From an uncultured Lachnospiraceae bacterium (GTDB taxonomy: Bacteria; Bacillota; Clostridia; Lachnospirales; Lachnospiraceae), in NCBI GenBank assembly GCA_934437985.1, contig CAKSBI010000010.1, forward strand, positions 1-54,288: 54,288 nucleotides of DNA, written 5' to 3'. This document shows, one piece after another, positions 22,420-31,608 of this stretch; the first letter of the stretch is position 1, and each line of letters begins with the position of its first letter. Made by a program: the position numbers and the translations under genes. The notes below the pieces were generated by a model. It had not been told where the DNA came from, made no database searches, and saw nothing but the letters and a program-made list of their open reading frames with translations.

Positions 22420-22959
22420 TTGTTAAGCATAATAGTTGCATTTCCCAATTTAGATGATGCTAATAAGATTAAAACCCTGCTTATAAGACGTGGCTATGAT
22501 GTAGTCATGACAAGTAATAAAGCCTCGCAGGTAATTAATGTCGTGAATCAGCTTGACTCAGGAATCGTTCTTTGTGGAAGCAGACTGAAGGATATGCCGT
22601 ATCAGGATATGTATAATTCACTCCCGGAATCATTTTCCATGATCCTTATGGCTTCAATGGACAAGATCGCGAATTGCCCTAATGATAACATTGTATGTGT
22701 CCCGATGCCGCTTAAGGTGAATGAACTGGTGCGGGCGCTTGAAGCAGCTGCAGGAATATACAGAAAACGCAGGAAAAAAGACAAAAAACCAGCCGGAAGA
22801 AGTGAAAAGGATAAAATGATCATTAACGAGGCAAAGGAGCTTTTGATGGGAAGCCATGGAATGACCGAGGAAGAGGCACACAGATATATACAAAAGATCA
22901 GTATGGACAGTGGTAATTCGATGAGTGAAACCGCACAGATGGTTCTGCTGCTAAAGTAA
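22420..22959 (+). CDS. ANTAR-domain antiterminator, NitR-like
   Basis: A 179-residue protein from TTG. The N-terminal 115 residues look like a response-regulator receiver, but the phosphoacceptor Asp is missing: the strand reads IVLCGSRLKD where LLLD would be expected. The C-terminal 55 residues are an ANTAR RNA-binding domain (INEAKELLMGSHGMTEEEAH, then RYIQKISM). In clostridia a NitR protein encoded downstream of glnA acts as an antiterminator in nitrogen control. Position, domain order and the hairpin in the glnA leader all match that model. Its own leader has a GAATCT/AGATTC hairpin (22350-22382). Confidence 0.85.
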   Translation: MLSIIVAFPNLDDANKIKTLLIRRGYDVVMTSNKASQVINVVNQLDSGIVLCGSRLKDMPYQDMYNSLPESFSMILMASMDKIANCPNDNIVCVPMPLKVNELVRALEAAAGIYRKRRKKDKKPAGRSEKDKMIINEAKELLMGSHGMTEEEAHRYIQKISMDSGNSMSETAQMVLLLK

Positions 22960-23071
22960 TTGTGATAAGAAGCCGTGAAGCAATGGACAGAAGTAATGAA
23001 ATGTACCGGAAAATATACCGGAAAATTAAAATAAGACTTGACAATGATTATATAAGTATGTTAATCTGCTT

Positions 23072-23187
23072 TGGTGAGCGTCTGTAATAGATATGCCCAC
23101 ATGTGCCGCACAGCGAGGTTTAAGCTTTGTCTGACATTAACAGACAGACACCACAGCTGGCGAGTAATGATTATAGGAGGTGCTTGT
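23072..23187 (+). promoter_or_regulatory. Leader of rplU (L21-leader-like)
   Basis: A leader of about 115 nt with a GTCTG/CAGAC hairpin (23130-23146) and conserved-looking unpaired blocks (GTGCCGCACAGCGAGG, CCACAGCTGGCGAG). It occupies the position of the Firmicutes L21 leader, thought to bind L21 for feedback control. A TTGACA at 23039-23044 with TTAAT about 17 bp further is the likely promoter. I assign it by position and motif memory, not by a model search. Confidence 0.6.
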
Positions 23188-23496
23188 ATGTACGCAGTTA
23201 TTGCAACAGGTGGTAAGCAGTACAAGGTATCCGAAGGCGATGTTATCAGAGTTGAGAAGCTCGGTGTTAATGTCGGAGAATCATATACATTTGACCAGGT
23301 ACTTATCGTAAACGATGGTGAAATGAAGATTGGTAATCCTACAGTCGAGGGTGCAGTTGTTAAGGCTTCAGTTGTATCTGAGGGTAGAGATAAGAAGGTT
23401 ATCGTTTACCGTTATAAGAGAAAGTCCGGCTACCATAAGAAGAATGGTCACAGACAGTCTTATACAGAAGTTAAGATCGATAAGATCGAGGCATAA
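23188..23496 (+). CDS. rplU: Ribosomal protein L21
   Basis: A 102-residue 50S subunit protein starting MYAVIATGGKQYKVSEGD, preceded by AGGAGG. The C-terminal KRKSGYHKKNGHRQ block binds 23S rRNA. A longer in-frame start upstream would lie within the leader and lacks a ribosome binding site. It is first of the conserved rplU-prp-rpmA trio. Confidence 0.97.
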   Translation: MYAVIATGGKQYKVSEGDVIRVEKLGVNVGESYTFDQVLIVNDGEMKIGNPTVEGAVVKASVVSEGRDKKVIVYRYKRKSGYHKKNGHRQSYTEVKIDKIEA

Positions 23497-23498
23497 TT

Positions 23499-23813
23499 AT
23501 GATTAGTGCAGAATTCTTTTATAATGAACAGCATAGATTGAATGGCTTTAAGATAGAAGGACATGCAGGATATGCGGATTCAGGATTTGATATCATATGT
23601 TCAGCCGTGTCAGTCCTTACGATTAATACAGTTAATTCTATTGACAGATTAACCGATGATTATTATGAGTTTGAACAGGACGAAGCTGAAGGACTTATGA
23701 TACTTAGGATGGAAGAGTTTAGTGAAGCCTCCGAGATATTGCTTCGTTCCCTCAGGATTGGAATTGAAGGAATAGTTGAGGAGTATGGTAACGAGTTTGT
23801 TAGAATAATATAG
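23499..23813 (+). CDS. prp: Ribosomal-processing cysteine protease Prp
   Basis: A 104-residue cysteine protease. The catalytic His is in [10 protein letters not shown] and the Cys in [10 protein letters not shown]. Prp trims the N-terminal extension from ribosomal protein L27, which is essential in Firmicutes. The gene sits 2 bp after rplU and 23 bp before rpmA, whose product carries the matching extension. Confidence 0.95.
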   Translation: MISAEFFYNEQHRLNGFKIEGHAGYADSGFDIICSAVSVLTINTVNSIDRLTDDYYEFEQDEAEGLMILRMEEFSEASEILLRSLRIGIEGIVEEYGNEFVRII

Positions 23814-23836
23814 ATTCCAAGGAGGTGCAATTTACC

Positions 23837-24127
23837 ATGTTGAAAATGAATCTTCAGTTTTTTGCCCATAAAAAAGGAATGGGTTCTACTAAGAATGGTA
23901 GAGATTCAGAGTCAAAGAGACTTGGGGCAAAACGTGCAGACGGACAGTTTGTATTAGCAGGTAACATCCTTTACAGACAGCGTGGAACAAGGATTCATCC
24001 GGGTCTTAACGTTGGTAAGGGTGGAGATGATACACTTTATGCTAAGGTTGATGGAGTTCTTCGTTTTGAGAGAAAAGGAAGAGACAGGAAGGTAGCTTCT
24101 GTTTATCCTGTAGAAGCAGAGGCTTAA
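23837..24127 (+). CDS. rpmA: Ribosomal protein L27 with cleavable N-terminal extension
   Basis: A 96-residue protein from the ATG of [27 protein letters not shown] lies 9 nt upstream, whereas an in-frame ATG four codons earlier is too close to it. The nine residues before Ala form the extension, and LQFF/AHKKG is the expected Prp cleavage site. Mature L27 reaches into the peptidyl-transferase centre. Gene order rplU-prp-rpmA-obg is conserved. Confidence 0.97.
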   Translation: MLKMNLQFFAHKKGMGSTKNGRDSESKRLGAKRADGQFVLAGNILYRQRGTRIHPGLNVGKGGDDTLYAKVDGVLRFERKGRDRKVASVYPVEAEA

Positions 24128-24158
24128 TTAATAATTTGTATATAATATAGATTATTAT

Positions 24159-24186
24159 CCGGGGGTTGTTGTATAACAACCCCTAT
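24159..24186 (+). terminator. Hairpin between rpmA and obg
   Basis: GGGGTTGTT (24162-24170) pairs with AACAACCCC (24175-24183) around GTAT. The following bases are T-rich but not a pure T-run, so partial termination or a processing site is likely. Confidence 0.55.
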
Positions 24187-24228
24187 TATCATATCAACGT
24201 TACTTTTTAATAAGCGAGGTGATATAAA

Positions 24229-25518
24229 ATGTTTGCAGATGTTGCAACTATAACGATCAGATCAGGTAGTGGCGGTAATGGCTGCGTCAGCTTCAGAAGA
24301 GAGCTGTATGTACCGGCCGGAGGTCCTGACGGCGGTGATGGTGGCCGTGGTGGAGACCTTATATTTGTTGCTGATAAGAGTCTTAATACCTTGAATGATT
24401 TCCGGCATAAAAGGAAATATGCTGCCGGTAACGGAGAACAGGGAAGCGGCAGAAGGTGCCACGGAAAAGATGGGGAGAACTGTATACTTAAGGTGCCGGA
24501 AGGTACTCTTATAAAAGAAGCCTCTACAGGAAAGATTATTGCCGATATGTCAGCCGGAAAGCAGGTGACCGTACTGCGTGGGGGCCGTGGTGGAAAAGGC
24601 AACCAGCATTATGCCACATCTACAATGCAGGCTCCGAAGTATGCACAGCCCGGTAAACCCGGAAAGGAGCTTGAAGTTATACTTGAGCTTAAGATAATAG
24701 CCGATGTTGGGCTGATTGGATTTCCTAATGTTGGCAAATCAACATTTCTTGCCCGTGTGACCAATGCCAAACCGAAGATTGCTAATTATCATTTCACTAC
24801 ATTGAATCCTAATCTTGGGGTAGTTGACCTTGGTGATACTGACGGATTTGTAATTGCGGATATTCCCGGCCTTATAGAAGGTGCTTCTGAGGGAATTGGT
24901 CTTGGACACGAATTCCTTAAGCATATTGAACGTACCAGAATGATGATACACATGGTAGATGCAGCTTCAACTGAAGGAAGGGACCCGATTAATGATATTA
25001 ATATAATCAATCAGGAATTATTTGATTATGATGAAGCACTGGCTGATAAGCCGCAGGTGATTGCAGCCAACAAGACAGATGTGTTTTATGGAACAGAGGA
25101 AGATACGGTTATAACACTTTTAAAAGAAGAGTTTGAGCCAAAGGGAATTAGGGTGTTCCCGATATCTGCTGTAAGTGGAAAGGGCGTCAGGGAGCTTTTA
25201 TATTATGTAAAGCAACAGCTTGATATTATCGGCCGTGAGCCTGTAGTATATGAGCAGGAATATTTTCCGGAGCAGGAGCTTGAGGAAACAGATGAACCAT
25301 TTACTGTTGTGTATGATGAAGCAGATGATATGTATATTGTTGAAGGTCCGCGTATTGAAAAGATGCTTGGTTATACGAATCTTGAGTCAGAAAAAGGATT
25401 TGAGTTTTTCCAGAAGTTTCTTAAGGATAACGGTGTGCTCGAGGAGCTTGAAAAGCTTGGGATTGAAGATGGGGATACCGTTGATGTATGCGGATACGCA
25501 TTTGATTATTACAGATAA
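24229..25518 (+). CDS. obg: GTPase Obg/CgtA
   Basis: A 429-residue ribosome-associated GTPase. The glycine-rich Obg fold comes first (SGSGGNGCVSFRRE, GGPDGGDGGRGGD). The G domain follows with G1 GFPNVGKST, G3 DIPGLIEGA and G4 NKTD, then a C-terminal OCT domain of about 70 residues. It acts in late 50S assembly and stress control. The ribosome binding site is GAGGTGAT. Confidence 0.97.
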   Translation: MFADVATITIRSGSGGNGCVSFRRELYVPAGGPDGGDGGRGGDLIFVADKSLNTLNDFRHKRKYAAGNGEQGSGRRCHGKDGENCILKVPEGTLIKEASTGKIIADMSAGKQVTVLRGGRGGKGNQHYATSTMQAPKYAQPGKPGKELEVILELKIIADVGLIGFPNVGKSTFLARVTNAKPKIANYHFTTLNPNLGVVDLGDTDGFVIADIPGLIEGASEGIGLGHEFLKHIERTRMMIHMVDAASTEGRDPINDINIINQELFDYDEALADKPQVIAANKTDVFYGTEEDTVITLLKEEFEPKGIRVFPISAVSGKGVRELLYYVKQQLDIIGREPVVYEQEYFPEQELEETDEPFTVVYDEADDMYIVEGPRIEKMLGYTNLESEKGFEFFQKFLKDNGVLEELEKLGIEDGDTVDVCGYAFDYYR

Positions 25519-25553
25519 ATGTGTGGTGGCACAGTATATCAGGAGGAGATTAT

Positions 25554-26156
25554 ATGCGTACCGGAATACTTGGAGGAACATTTAATCCAGTTCATAACGG
25601 TCATATTGCAGTGGCAAAGGCGGCTTATGACCAGCTTAAGCTTGATGAGATTCTTATTATGCCGTCGGGTATCCCACCACACAAGGAAGATGTTATATCA
25701 TCTGAAGACAGGATTAATATGGTAAGGCTTGCAGTGAAAGGGTATCCGTACATGACGGTTTCAGACTATGAGATAATACGTGCGGGAACTACGTATACGG
25801 CAGAAACCCTCACAATGCTTACGGACACGAATCCTGATACTGATTATCATTTTATAGTCGGTGCGGATTCACTTGTGAATATGCTTTCGTGGTACCACCC
25901 TGAGGTTATTTTCAGGCTTGCTCATATTGCCGTGTGCAAACGCAGTGATACAGATGAACAGAAGCTAAGGGAATGTATAATTAAGCTGACTGATGAATAT
26001 TCGGCGCATATAGATATTCTTGAATTGGAATATGTGGATATCTCATCGCATGAAATCCGGGATAATATATATAAACCGCATAGCGACAAGGTAATACAAT
26101 ATATTAAACCGGAGGTTTTAGAGTATATTAAAGAACATGGTTTGTATAAGGAGTAA
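25554..26156 (+). CDS. nadD: Nicotinate-nucleotide adenylyltransferase
   Basis: A 200-residue enzyme of NAD synthesis that adenylates nicotinate mononucleotide. GGTFNPVHNGH holds the nucleotide-binding HxGH motif, and SSHEIR near the C-terminus is the second conserved block. I start it at the ATG of MRTGILGGTF because AGGAGG lies 8 nt upstream. It leads the conserved nadD-yqeK-rsfS trio. Confidence 0.95.
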   Translation: MRTGILGGTFNPVHNGHIAVAKAAYDQLKLDEILIMPSGIPPHKEDVISSEDRINMVRLAVKGYPYMTVSDYEIIRAGTTYTAETLTMLTDTNPDTDYHFIVGADSLVNMLSWYHPEVIFRLAHIAVCKRSDTDEQKLRECIIKLTDEYSAHIDILELEYVDISSHEIRDNIYKPHSDKVIQYIKPEVLEYIKEHGLYKE

Positions 26157-26159
26157 AAA

Positions 26160-26750
26160 ATGAAGTACGATATTCTTGAATTACAGGCTGATATGAAAAA
26201 AAATTTAAAGCACAAGCGTTATATCCACTCGGTTGGTGTTATGTATACAGCTGCCAATCTGGCTATGCGTTATGATGTTCCCCTGTATAAGGCAGAAGCT
26301 GCAGGGATACTGCATGACTGTGCAAAAGAGATGGACAATGATGAATTGATAAGATACTGCAAAAAAAATAGCATTGAACTGTCTGATGATGAACTGTCCA
26401 ATCCTGCGCTTATACATAGCAAGGCCGGGGCACAAATTACAAAGGACAGATATGATATTGATGATGGGGATATAATTAATGCAATAAGATTTCATACTAC
26501 AGGAAAGCCCGGTATGACCAGACTTGAACAGATTATATTTGTGGCGGATTATATTGAACCCAACAGGAAAGTAGTCCCGGGGCTTGATTTGATAAGGCAA
26601 AAAGCATATATTGATATTGATATTACATGCATAATGATATTTGAAAATACAATTAATTATCTGAAAAATGAAGAGAAGCATATTGACAGGGTATCATTGG
26701 AAGCATATGAATACTATAATTCAGTAACGGACATTATATTAAGGGGTTGA
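26160..26750 (+). CDS. yqeK: HD-domain hydrolase YqeK (Ap4A hydrolase)
   Basis: A 196-residue HD-superfamily protein. KHKRYIHSVGVMYTA supplies the first His, AGILHDCAKEM the HD pair, and NAIRFHTTG the later His. Bacterial YqeK symmetrically cleaves diadenosine tetraphosphate. It starts 3 bp after nadD and ends 4 bp before rsfS. Confidence 0.93.
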   Translation: MKYDILELQADMKKNLKHKRYIHSVGVMYTAANLAMRYDVPLYKAEAAGILHDCAKEMDNDELIRYCKKNSIELSDDELSNPALIHSKAGAQITKDRYDIDDGDIINAIRFHTTGKPGMTRLEQIIFVADYIEPNRKVVPGLDLIRQKAYIDIDITCIMIFENTINYLKNEEKHIDRVSLEAYEYYNSVTDIILRG

Positions 26751-26754
26751 TTAT

Positions 26755-27120
26755 ATGAAGAATACAGATTTGACTAATGCAAAAAAGCTCGCAAAGCTTG
26801 CATACCATGCACTTGATGATAAAAAGGGAGAAAATATACAGATACTTGAGATTGGACAGGTTTCGGTTATTGCTGACTACTTTGTTATTGCTAATGGTAA
26901 TAATCCTTCTCAGATAACTGCACTTGTTGACAGCGTAGATGAAGCAGTTATTAAAGCGGGATTACCGGGACCAAGGATAGAAGGTCATCAGAATTCATCA
27001 TGGGTTCTTATGGACTTTGGTGACGTTATTGTCCATGTATTCTCAAGGGAGGACAGGGAATTCTATAATCTTGAGAGAATATGGGCAGACTGCCGGGAAG
27101 TTGATGTTGAGACGCTGTAG
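26755..27120 (+). CDS. rsfS: Ribosomal silencing factor RsfS
   Basis: A 121-residue protein with the family core (DKKGENIQILEIGQVSVIAD, then YFVIANGNN) and a DFGDVIVHVFSREDREFYNLE tail cut here to its key FGDVIVHVF block. It binds L14 on the 50S subunit and blocks subunit joining when nutrients are short. It ends the cluster before a bidirectional terminator. Confidence 0.94.
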   Translation: MKNTDLTNAKKLAKLAYHALDDKKGENIQILEIGQVSVIADYFVIANGNNPSQITALVDSVDEAVIKAGLPGPRIEGHQNSSWVLMDFGDVIVHVFSREDREFYNLERIWADCREVDVETL

Positions 27121-27175
27121 AAATAATGACAGTATAGTTAAAAAAAATATACCAGTCGTCAAAGTTTGTGGAAAA

Positions 27176-27257
27176 AACAGCCTGTCAGATTGATATTAAT
27201 ATATATTCATGTACGAGGAGTCCTGAATATGTGGTCAATATAATCAGACAGGCTGTT
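27176..27257. terminator. Long bidirectional terminator between rsfS and lexA
   Basis: AACAGCCTGTCAGATT (27176-27191) pairs with its complement at 27242-27257 with one mismatch; the enclosed AT-rich part also pairs (ATTGATAT with ATTGACCA-like bases). A/T runs flank both sides. It separates convergent genes. Confidence 0.75.
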
Positions 27258-27272
27258 CTTATGTATTGGTAA

Positions 27273-27887
27273 TTAAAACTGTCTGTATAATGCAACAACT
27301 TTTCCGAGGATTGAACAGTCATCAACGATAATCGGATCAAGTGTATCATTTTCCGGCTGCAGCCTTATGTGGCCGGACTCCTTATAAAAGGTCTTGATTG
27401 TTGCGGAATCGTCAATGAGTGCAGCGACTATCTCGCCATTATGCGCTGTATCCTGCTGCCTGATTATTACGCAGTCACCATCCAGTATACCTGCATTGAT
27501 CATGCTCTCACCCTTGACATGAAGCATGAAAACATCTCCCTGCGGAAGGTTATCTGCAAGAACCGGGAAATAGCCTTCAATATTCTCGGTTGCAAGAATC
27601 GGCTCACCGGCTGTAACTGTGCCGACAATCGGAACATTGATCATCTCACGCCTTGTAAGGTTGAACTCATCATCAATGATCTCTATTGCGCGTGGCTTGG
27701 TAGGGTCACGTCTTATGTATCCGTTCTTCTCCAGGGTCTCAAGATGTGAGTGGACTGAAGATGTAGACTTGAGGCCAACTGCCTGGCAGATATCTCTCAC
27801 TGCCGGCGGATACCCCTGGTTGATAATACATTCCTTGATATATTCAAGAATCTGCTGCTGCTTATCGCTAATTCTGCCATTGCCCAT
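27273..27887 (-). CDS. lexA: SOS repressor LexA
   Basis: A 204-residue repressor from the ATG of MGNGRISDKQQQI, chosen because GGAGG lies 8 nt upstream; an ATG five codons earlier overlaps that site. The N-terminal winged helix (VRDICQAVGLKSTSSVHSHL) binds DNA. The self-cleavage site is Ala93-Gly94 in TAGEP, with Ser128 (GESM) and Lys165 as catalytic pair. It represses DNA-damage genes until RecA triggers cleavage. It diverges from the SH3-mutSL genes. Confidence 0.96.
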   Translation of the reverse strand: MGNGRISDKQQQILEYIKECIINQGYPPAVRDICQAVGLKSTSSVHSHLETLEKNGYIRRDPTKPRAIEIIDDEFNLTRREMINVPIVGTVTAGEPILATENIEGYFPVLADNLPQGDVFMLHVKGESMINAGILDGDCVIIRQQDTAHNGEIVAALIDDSATIKTFYKESGHIRLQPENDTLDPIIVDDCSILGKVVALYRQF

Positions 27888-27994
27888 ATTAAATTCCTCC
27901 ATAACACAATTATTTTACAAATTACATATATAATATTGAAGATTATTATATATCATATAACATATGAAGTATAACATACCCAAACAGATGTGTC

Positions 27995-28006
27995 AAACAA
28001 ATGTTC
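27995..28006. promoter_or_regulatory. SOS-box-like site between lexA and the SH3-mutSL genes
   Basis: AAACAAATGTTC matches the Gram-positive LexA pattern GAACnnnnGTTC at seven of eight fixed bases. It also lies in a larger palindrome, ACAAATGT, 7 nt, ACATTTGT (27997-28019), which overlaps the -35 of the plus-strand promoter. Confidence 0.55.
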
Positions 28007-28008
28007 TG

Positions 28009-28037
28009 TAGACATTTGTGGTAAAAGAAGATATAAT
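28009..28037 (+). promoter_or_regulatory. Promoter of the SH3-mutS-mutL genes
   Basis: TAGACA (28009-28014), 17 bp, TATAAT (28032-28037), 43 bp before the SH3 gene start. The -35 lies within the ACAAATGT...ACATTTGT palindrome. Confidence 0.65.
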
Positions 28038-28080
28038 AACAAAGTTATTGATTATTAAACATAGGAGAGAATAGTATATT

Positions 28081-28938
28081 ATGGGCAAAATTAAGAATTT
28101 TTTTGGCAGGGTGAAAGATGAAAAAGATTTCAGATTTGATTTTATAATCGGAATATGGAGTGCTCTTATTATTATTGCACTTATAGCCGGTATTATTGTA
28201 GCTGCAACGCTGCTGCTTAAAAAGAATGATTCAGATACAGCGGCAGAACCTACGGCAACCCCTGCAGCAACGGAAGAGGCAGTTGTTGCAACAATGGATC
28301 CTTCAATTCTTGAAGAGGAGGAAGAAGATGAAGGCGGAAGATTTGAGGAAGGACTTGATGAAGATATTGAGTTTGAGGATAATGGTGAGTCTTCCATGCT
28401 GACTGCAAAGACAACTGTTAACGTAAGGACTGCTCCGGAAACGACCTCTTCTTCACTTGGTAAGCTTGCTGAAGGTGAGAAGGTTGAGAAGATAGAAGAG
28501 CTTGATAATGGCTGGACTAAGGTTAAGTTTAATGGCAAAGAGGCGTACATTAAGTCAGAGTACCTTGTGTCTGCTGATTCAGGATACCTTGGTTCAACGT
28601 ATCCTCCGACACAGAATAACAATACTTCTGCATATGCAACTAATACCCCGGCAAAAAGGACTTCAAAACCGGCGGCTGCTGTTGCTGCAAAAAAGGCAAC
28701 TAAGAAGCCTAAGGTAACTAAAAAGCCTAAGGTAACTAAAAAGCCTAAGAAGAGAGAAGTAAGCGATGATGATATATATTACAGCACAGAGGTGCCGTCC
28801 CCTGACAGGAAAGCAGTTATAACACATGAACCGGCGGCTCCGACACTTCCGCCGGCAGAACCTACGAATGTCCCTGTAGAGCATTCAACGTCTGCACCGG
28901 CAGATCCTGTTGAAACGATTGCAACATCAGCTGAATAG
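28081..28938 (+). CDS. Membrane-anchored SH3b-domain protein
   Basis: A 285-residue protein. A short cytoplasmic start is followed by one membrane segment (about 25-50), an acidic stretch, a bacterial SH3 domain (about 105-165: TTVNVRTAPETTSSSLGKL, then WTKVKFNGKEAYI) and a low-complexity Lys/Pro/Thr tail with KKPKVT repeats. SH3b domains typically bind peptidoglycan, so the protein probably faces the wall. It lies 18 bp before mutS, an unusual partner for a mismatch-repair gene. Confidence 0.85.
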   Translation: MGKIKNFFGRVKDEKDFRFDFIIGIWSALIIIALIAGIIVAATLLLKKNDSDTAAEPTATPAATEEAVVATMDPSILEEEEEDEGGRFEEGLDEDIEFEDNGESSMLTAKTTVNVRTAPETTSSSLGKLAEGEKVEKIEELDNGWTKVKFNGKEAYIKSEYLVSADSGYLGSTYPPTQNNNTSAYATNTPAKRTSKPAAAVAAKKATKKPKVTKKPKVTKKPKKREVSDDDIYYSTEVPSPDRKAVITHEPAAPTLPPAEPTNVPVEHSTSAPADPVETIATSAE

Positions 28939-28956
28939 AAGGAGATCGCGTAATAC

Positions 28957-31608
28957 ATGTCAACATTAACACCAATGATGTCTCAATACATAGCTACAAA
29001 AAAAGAATATTCTGACTGCATACTTTTTTACCGGCTGGGTGATTTCTATGAAATGTTTTTTGAAGATGCCAAGACATGTTCAAAAGAGCTTGAATTAACA
29101 TTGACCGGTAAAAGCTGTGGTCTTGAAGAAAGGGCACCCATGTGTGGTGTCCCATTTCATTCTGCGGACGGATATATTGATAAGCTTGTGGGCAGGGGGT
29201 ATAAGGTTGCAATCTGTGAGCAGGTTGAAGACCCTAAGCTTGCAAAGGGACTTGTAAAGAGGGAAGTAGTAAGGATTGTTACTCCGGGCACTAACACTAA
29301 TCCCGGATCTTTAGATGAGACACAGAATAATTATATAATGTCAGTATTCTGTATGCAGCCTGATTTTGGATTGTCAGTTGCTGATATTACTACCGGGGCT
29401 TATTATGTTACCGAAGTAGATTCATGCAGTAATGTGCTTGATGAGATTAACAGATTTATGCCAAAAGAGATTATCTGTAATGATGCATTCCTTGTATCGG
29501 GGATTGACATTAATGACCTGACGGACAGGCTTGGGATTGTTATATCATCACTTGCCGGAAGATTTTTTTCGGATGACAACTGCGAGAAGGTCCTGTGTGG
29601 GCATTTTAAGGTTGGTGCAATCAATGGAATAGGGCTTGAAAAAGGGTCATATGGTACTGTTGCGGCAGGGTCACTTCTGCAGTATCTCCTTGACACACAG
29701 AAGACCTCGCTTGACCATATTAACCATATCAGTACATATGTTTCGTCAGATTATATGTTCCTCGACCGGGCTACAAGACGTAATCTGGAGCTGACCGAGA
29801 CACTCCGCGAGAAGAACAAAAAGGGTTCGCTTCTATGGGTTCTTGACAAAACCTGTACGGCAATGGGGGCAAGGCGCCTGAGAACTAATGTTGAACAGCC
29901 GCTTGTTGATGGGGGAATGATCGACAGACGCCTGGATACTATTGAAGAGCTTATTGATAATATAATGTCACGCGAGGAATTGAGGGAGTATTTATCACCG
30001 GTATACGACCTGGAGAGACTTATTACAAAGGTAAGCTATAAGAGTGTTAATCCAAGGGATATGATAGCACTGCGTAATTCGCTGAAGATGCTTCCACATA
30101 TATCATCTGTAATAGGTACATTTAATTCAAAGCTTATGAAGCAGTTCCATAAGGAGCTCGACACACTTGAAGATGTATGTGATGAGATATGCAATGCAAT
30201 ATGTGATGAACCTTCATTGCAGCTTCATGAAGGTAATATAATAAAAGACGGATACAATGCGGATGTTGACAGGTTAAGGCTTGCGAAGATAGAGGGCAAG
30301 AACTGGCTTGCTGAGCTTGAAGAGAGGGAAAAGCAGAATACGGGTATCAAGAATCTGAAGATAAAGTATAACAAGGTATTTGGATATTATCTTGAGGTTA
30401 CTAATTCATATAAGGAGCTTGTGCCTGATAACTGGATAAGAAAGCAGACACTTGCAGGCTCTGAAAGGTATACAACCGGCGAATTAAAGGAGCTTGAGGA
30501 TACAATACTTGGTGCAGAGGACAGACTGTATAACCTTGAGTATGACCTTTATTGTGTCCTGAGAGATTACATATACGGACAGATGCAGCGTATACAGAAG
30601 ACTGCAGGGATAATTGCGGATATTGATATGTATGCTTCGCTTGCAGTTGTTGCCGAACAGAATAATTATGTCAGACCAGCTATTAATAACAAAGGCGTGA
30701 TCAATATTAAGGATGGAAGACATCCTGTAATTGAAAAGATGATCAATAATGACATGTTCGTTGCCAATGATACGTTATTGGACAGCAGGGATAACAGAAT
30801 ATCAATTATTACCGGTCCTAATATGGCAGGTAAGTCAACATATATGAGACAGACAGCACTTATCGTACTTATGGCACAGCTTGGTTCATTTGTTCCGGCC
30901 GCAAGTGCTGACATATGCATATGCGACAGGATATTTACAAGAGTAGGTGCCTCGGATGATCTTGCATCAGGCCAGAGTACGTTTATGGTAGAGATGACAG
31001 AGGTTGCCAATATACTGCGCAATGCAACGAAGAAGAGCCTTATTATTCTTGATGAGATAGGGCGTGGTACAAGCACCTTTGACGGACTTGCGATTGCATG
31101 GGCAGTAGTTGAGCATATTGCAAATGTTAAGAATATCGGAGCCAAAACTTTATTTGCAACACATTATCATGAACTTACTGAATTAGAGGGTAAGATACAG
31201 GGTGTCAAGAATTATTGTATCGCAGTAAAAGAACAGGGCGAGGGCATTGTGTTCCTGAGGAAAATTGTCCGTGGCGGTGCCGACAGAAGCTATGGTATAC
31301 AGGTTGCGAGACTTGCAGGTGTTCCGGAAGTGGTGCTTGGCAGGGCGGATGAGCTTGCCGGTATGCTTTCTGCTAACGACCTGAATAATAAGACCAGATC
31401 TGTTCTTGAAAGTAATACCAGAGAGAAAAAGGAAGAAGAAATGTCGGGTGCTGTCAGTCAGATATCAATATTTGATTTTATGAACAAAACTGATGGATTT
31501 GATGATATAATTCTTGAGATACATGATATGGATCTCAATGGAATAAGTCCTATAGATGCACTTAATCTATTATATGGTTATCAAAGGAAAATGAAGGAGA
31601 AGTTCTGA
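28957..31608 (+). CDS. mutS: DNA mismatch repair protein MutS
   Basis: An 883-residue ATPase that recognises mismatches. The mismatch-binding Phe-x-Glu is in RLGDFYEMFFEDA. The Walker A GPNMAGKST lies near residue 620, Walker B LIILDEIGRGTSTFDG near 690 and FATHYHEL after it. Length is normal. An AAGGAG site precedes the ATG. Its stop overlaps the mutL start by one base. Confidence 0.97.
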   Translation: MSTLTPMMSQYIATKKEYSDCILFYRLGDFYEMFFEDAKTCSKELELTLTGKSCGLEERAPMCGVPFHSADGYIDKLVGRGYKVAICEQVEDPKLAKGLVKREVVRIVTPGTNTNPGSLDETQNNYIMSVFCMQPDFGLSVADITTGAYYVTEVDSCSNVLDEINRFMPKEIICNDAFLVSGIDINDLTDRLGIVISSLAGRFFSDDNCEKVLCGHFKVGAINGIGLEKGSYGTVAAGSLLQYLLDTQKTSLDHINHISTYVSSDYMFLDRATRRNLELTETLREKNKKGSLLWVLDKTCTAMGARRLRTNVEQPLVDGGMIDRRLDTIEELIDNIMSREELREYLSPVYDLERLITKVSYKSVNPRDMIALRNSLKMLPHISSVIGTFNSKLMKQFHKELDTLEDVCDEICNAICDEPSLQLHEGNIIKDGYNADVDRLRLAKIEGKNWLAELEEREKQNTGIKNLKIKYNKVFGYYLEVTNSYKELVPDNWIRKQTLAGSERYTTGELKELEDTILGAEDRLYNLEYDLYCVLRDYIYGQMQRIQKTAGIIADIDMYASLAVVAEQNNYVRPAINNKGVINIKDGRHPVIEKMINNDMFVANDTLLDSRDNRISIITGPNMAGKSTYMRQTALIVLMAQLGSFVPAASADICICDRIFTRVGASDDLASGQSTFMVEMTEVANILRNATKKSLIILDEIGRGTSTFDGLAIAWAVVEHIANVKNIGAKTLFATHYHELTELEGKIQGVKNYCIAVKEQGEGIVFLRKIVRGGADRSYGIQVARLAGVPEVVLGRADELAGMLSANDLNNKTRSVLESNTREKKEEEMSGAVSQISIFDFMNKTDGFDDIILEIHDMDLNGISPIDALNLLYGYQRKMKEKF

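Noticed and set aside
23071..23187. 39-residue extension upstream of L21
   Set aside because: The region is better explained as the structured rplU leader, and L21 homologues start at MYAVI.
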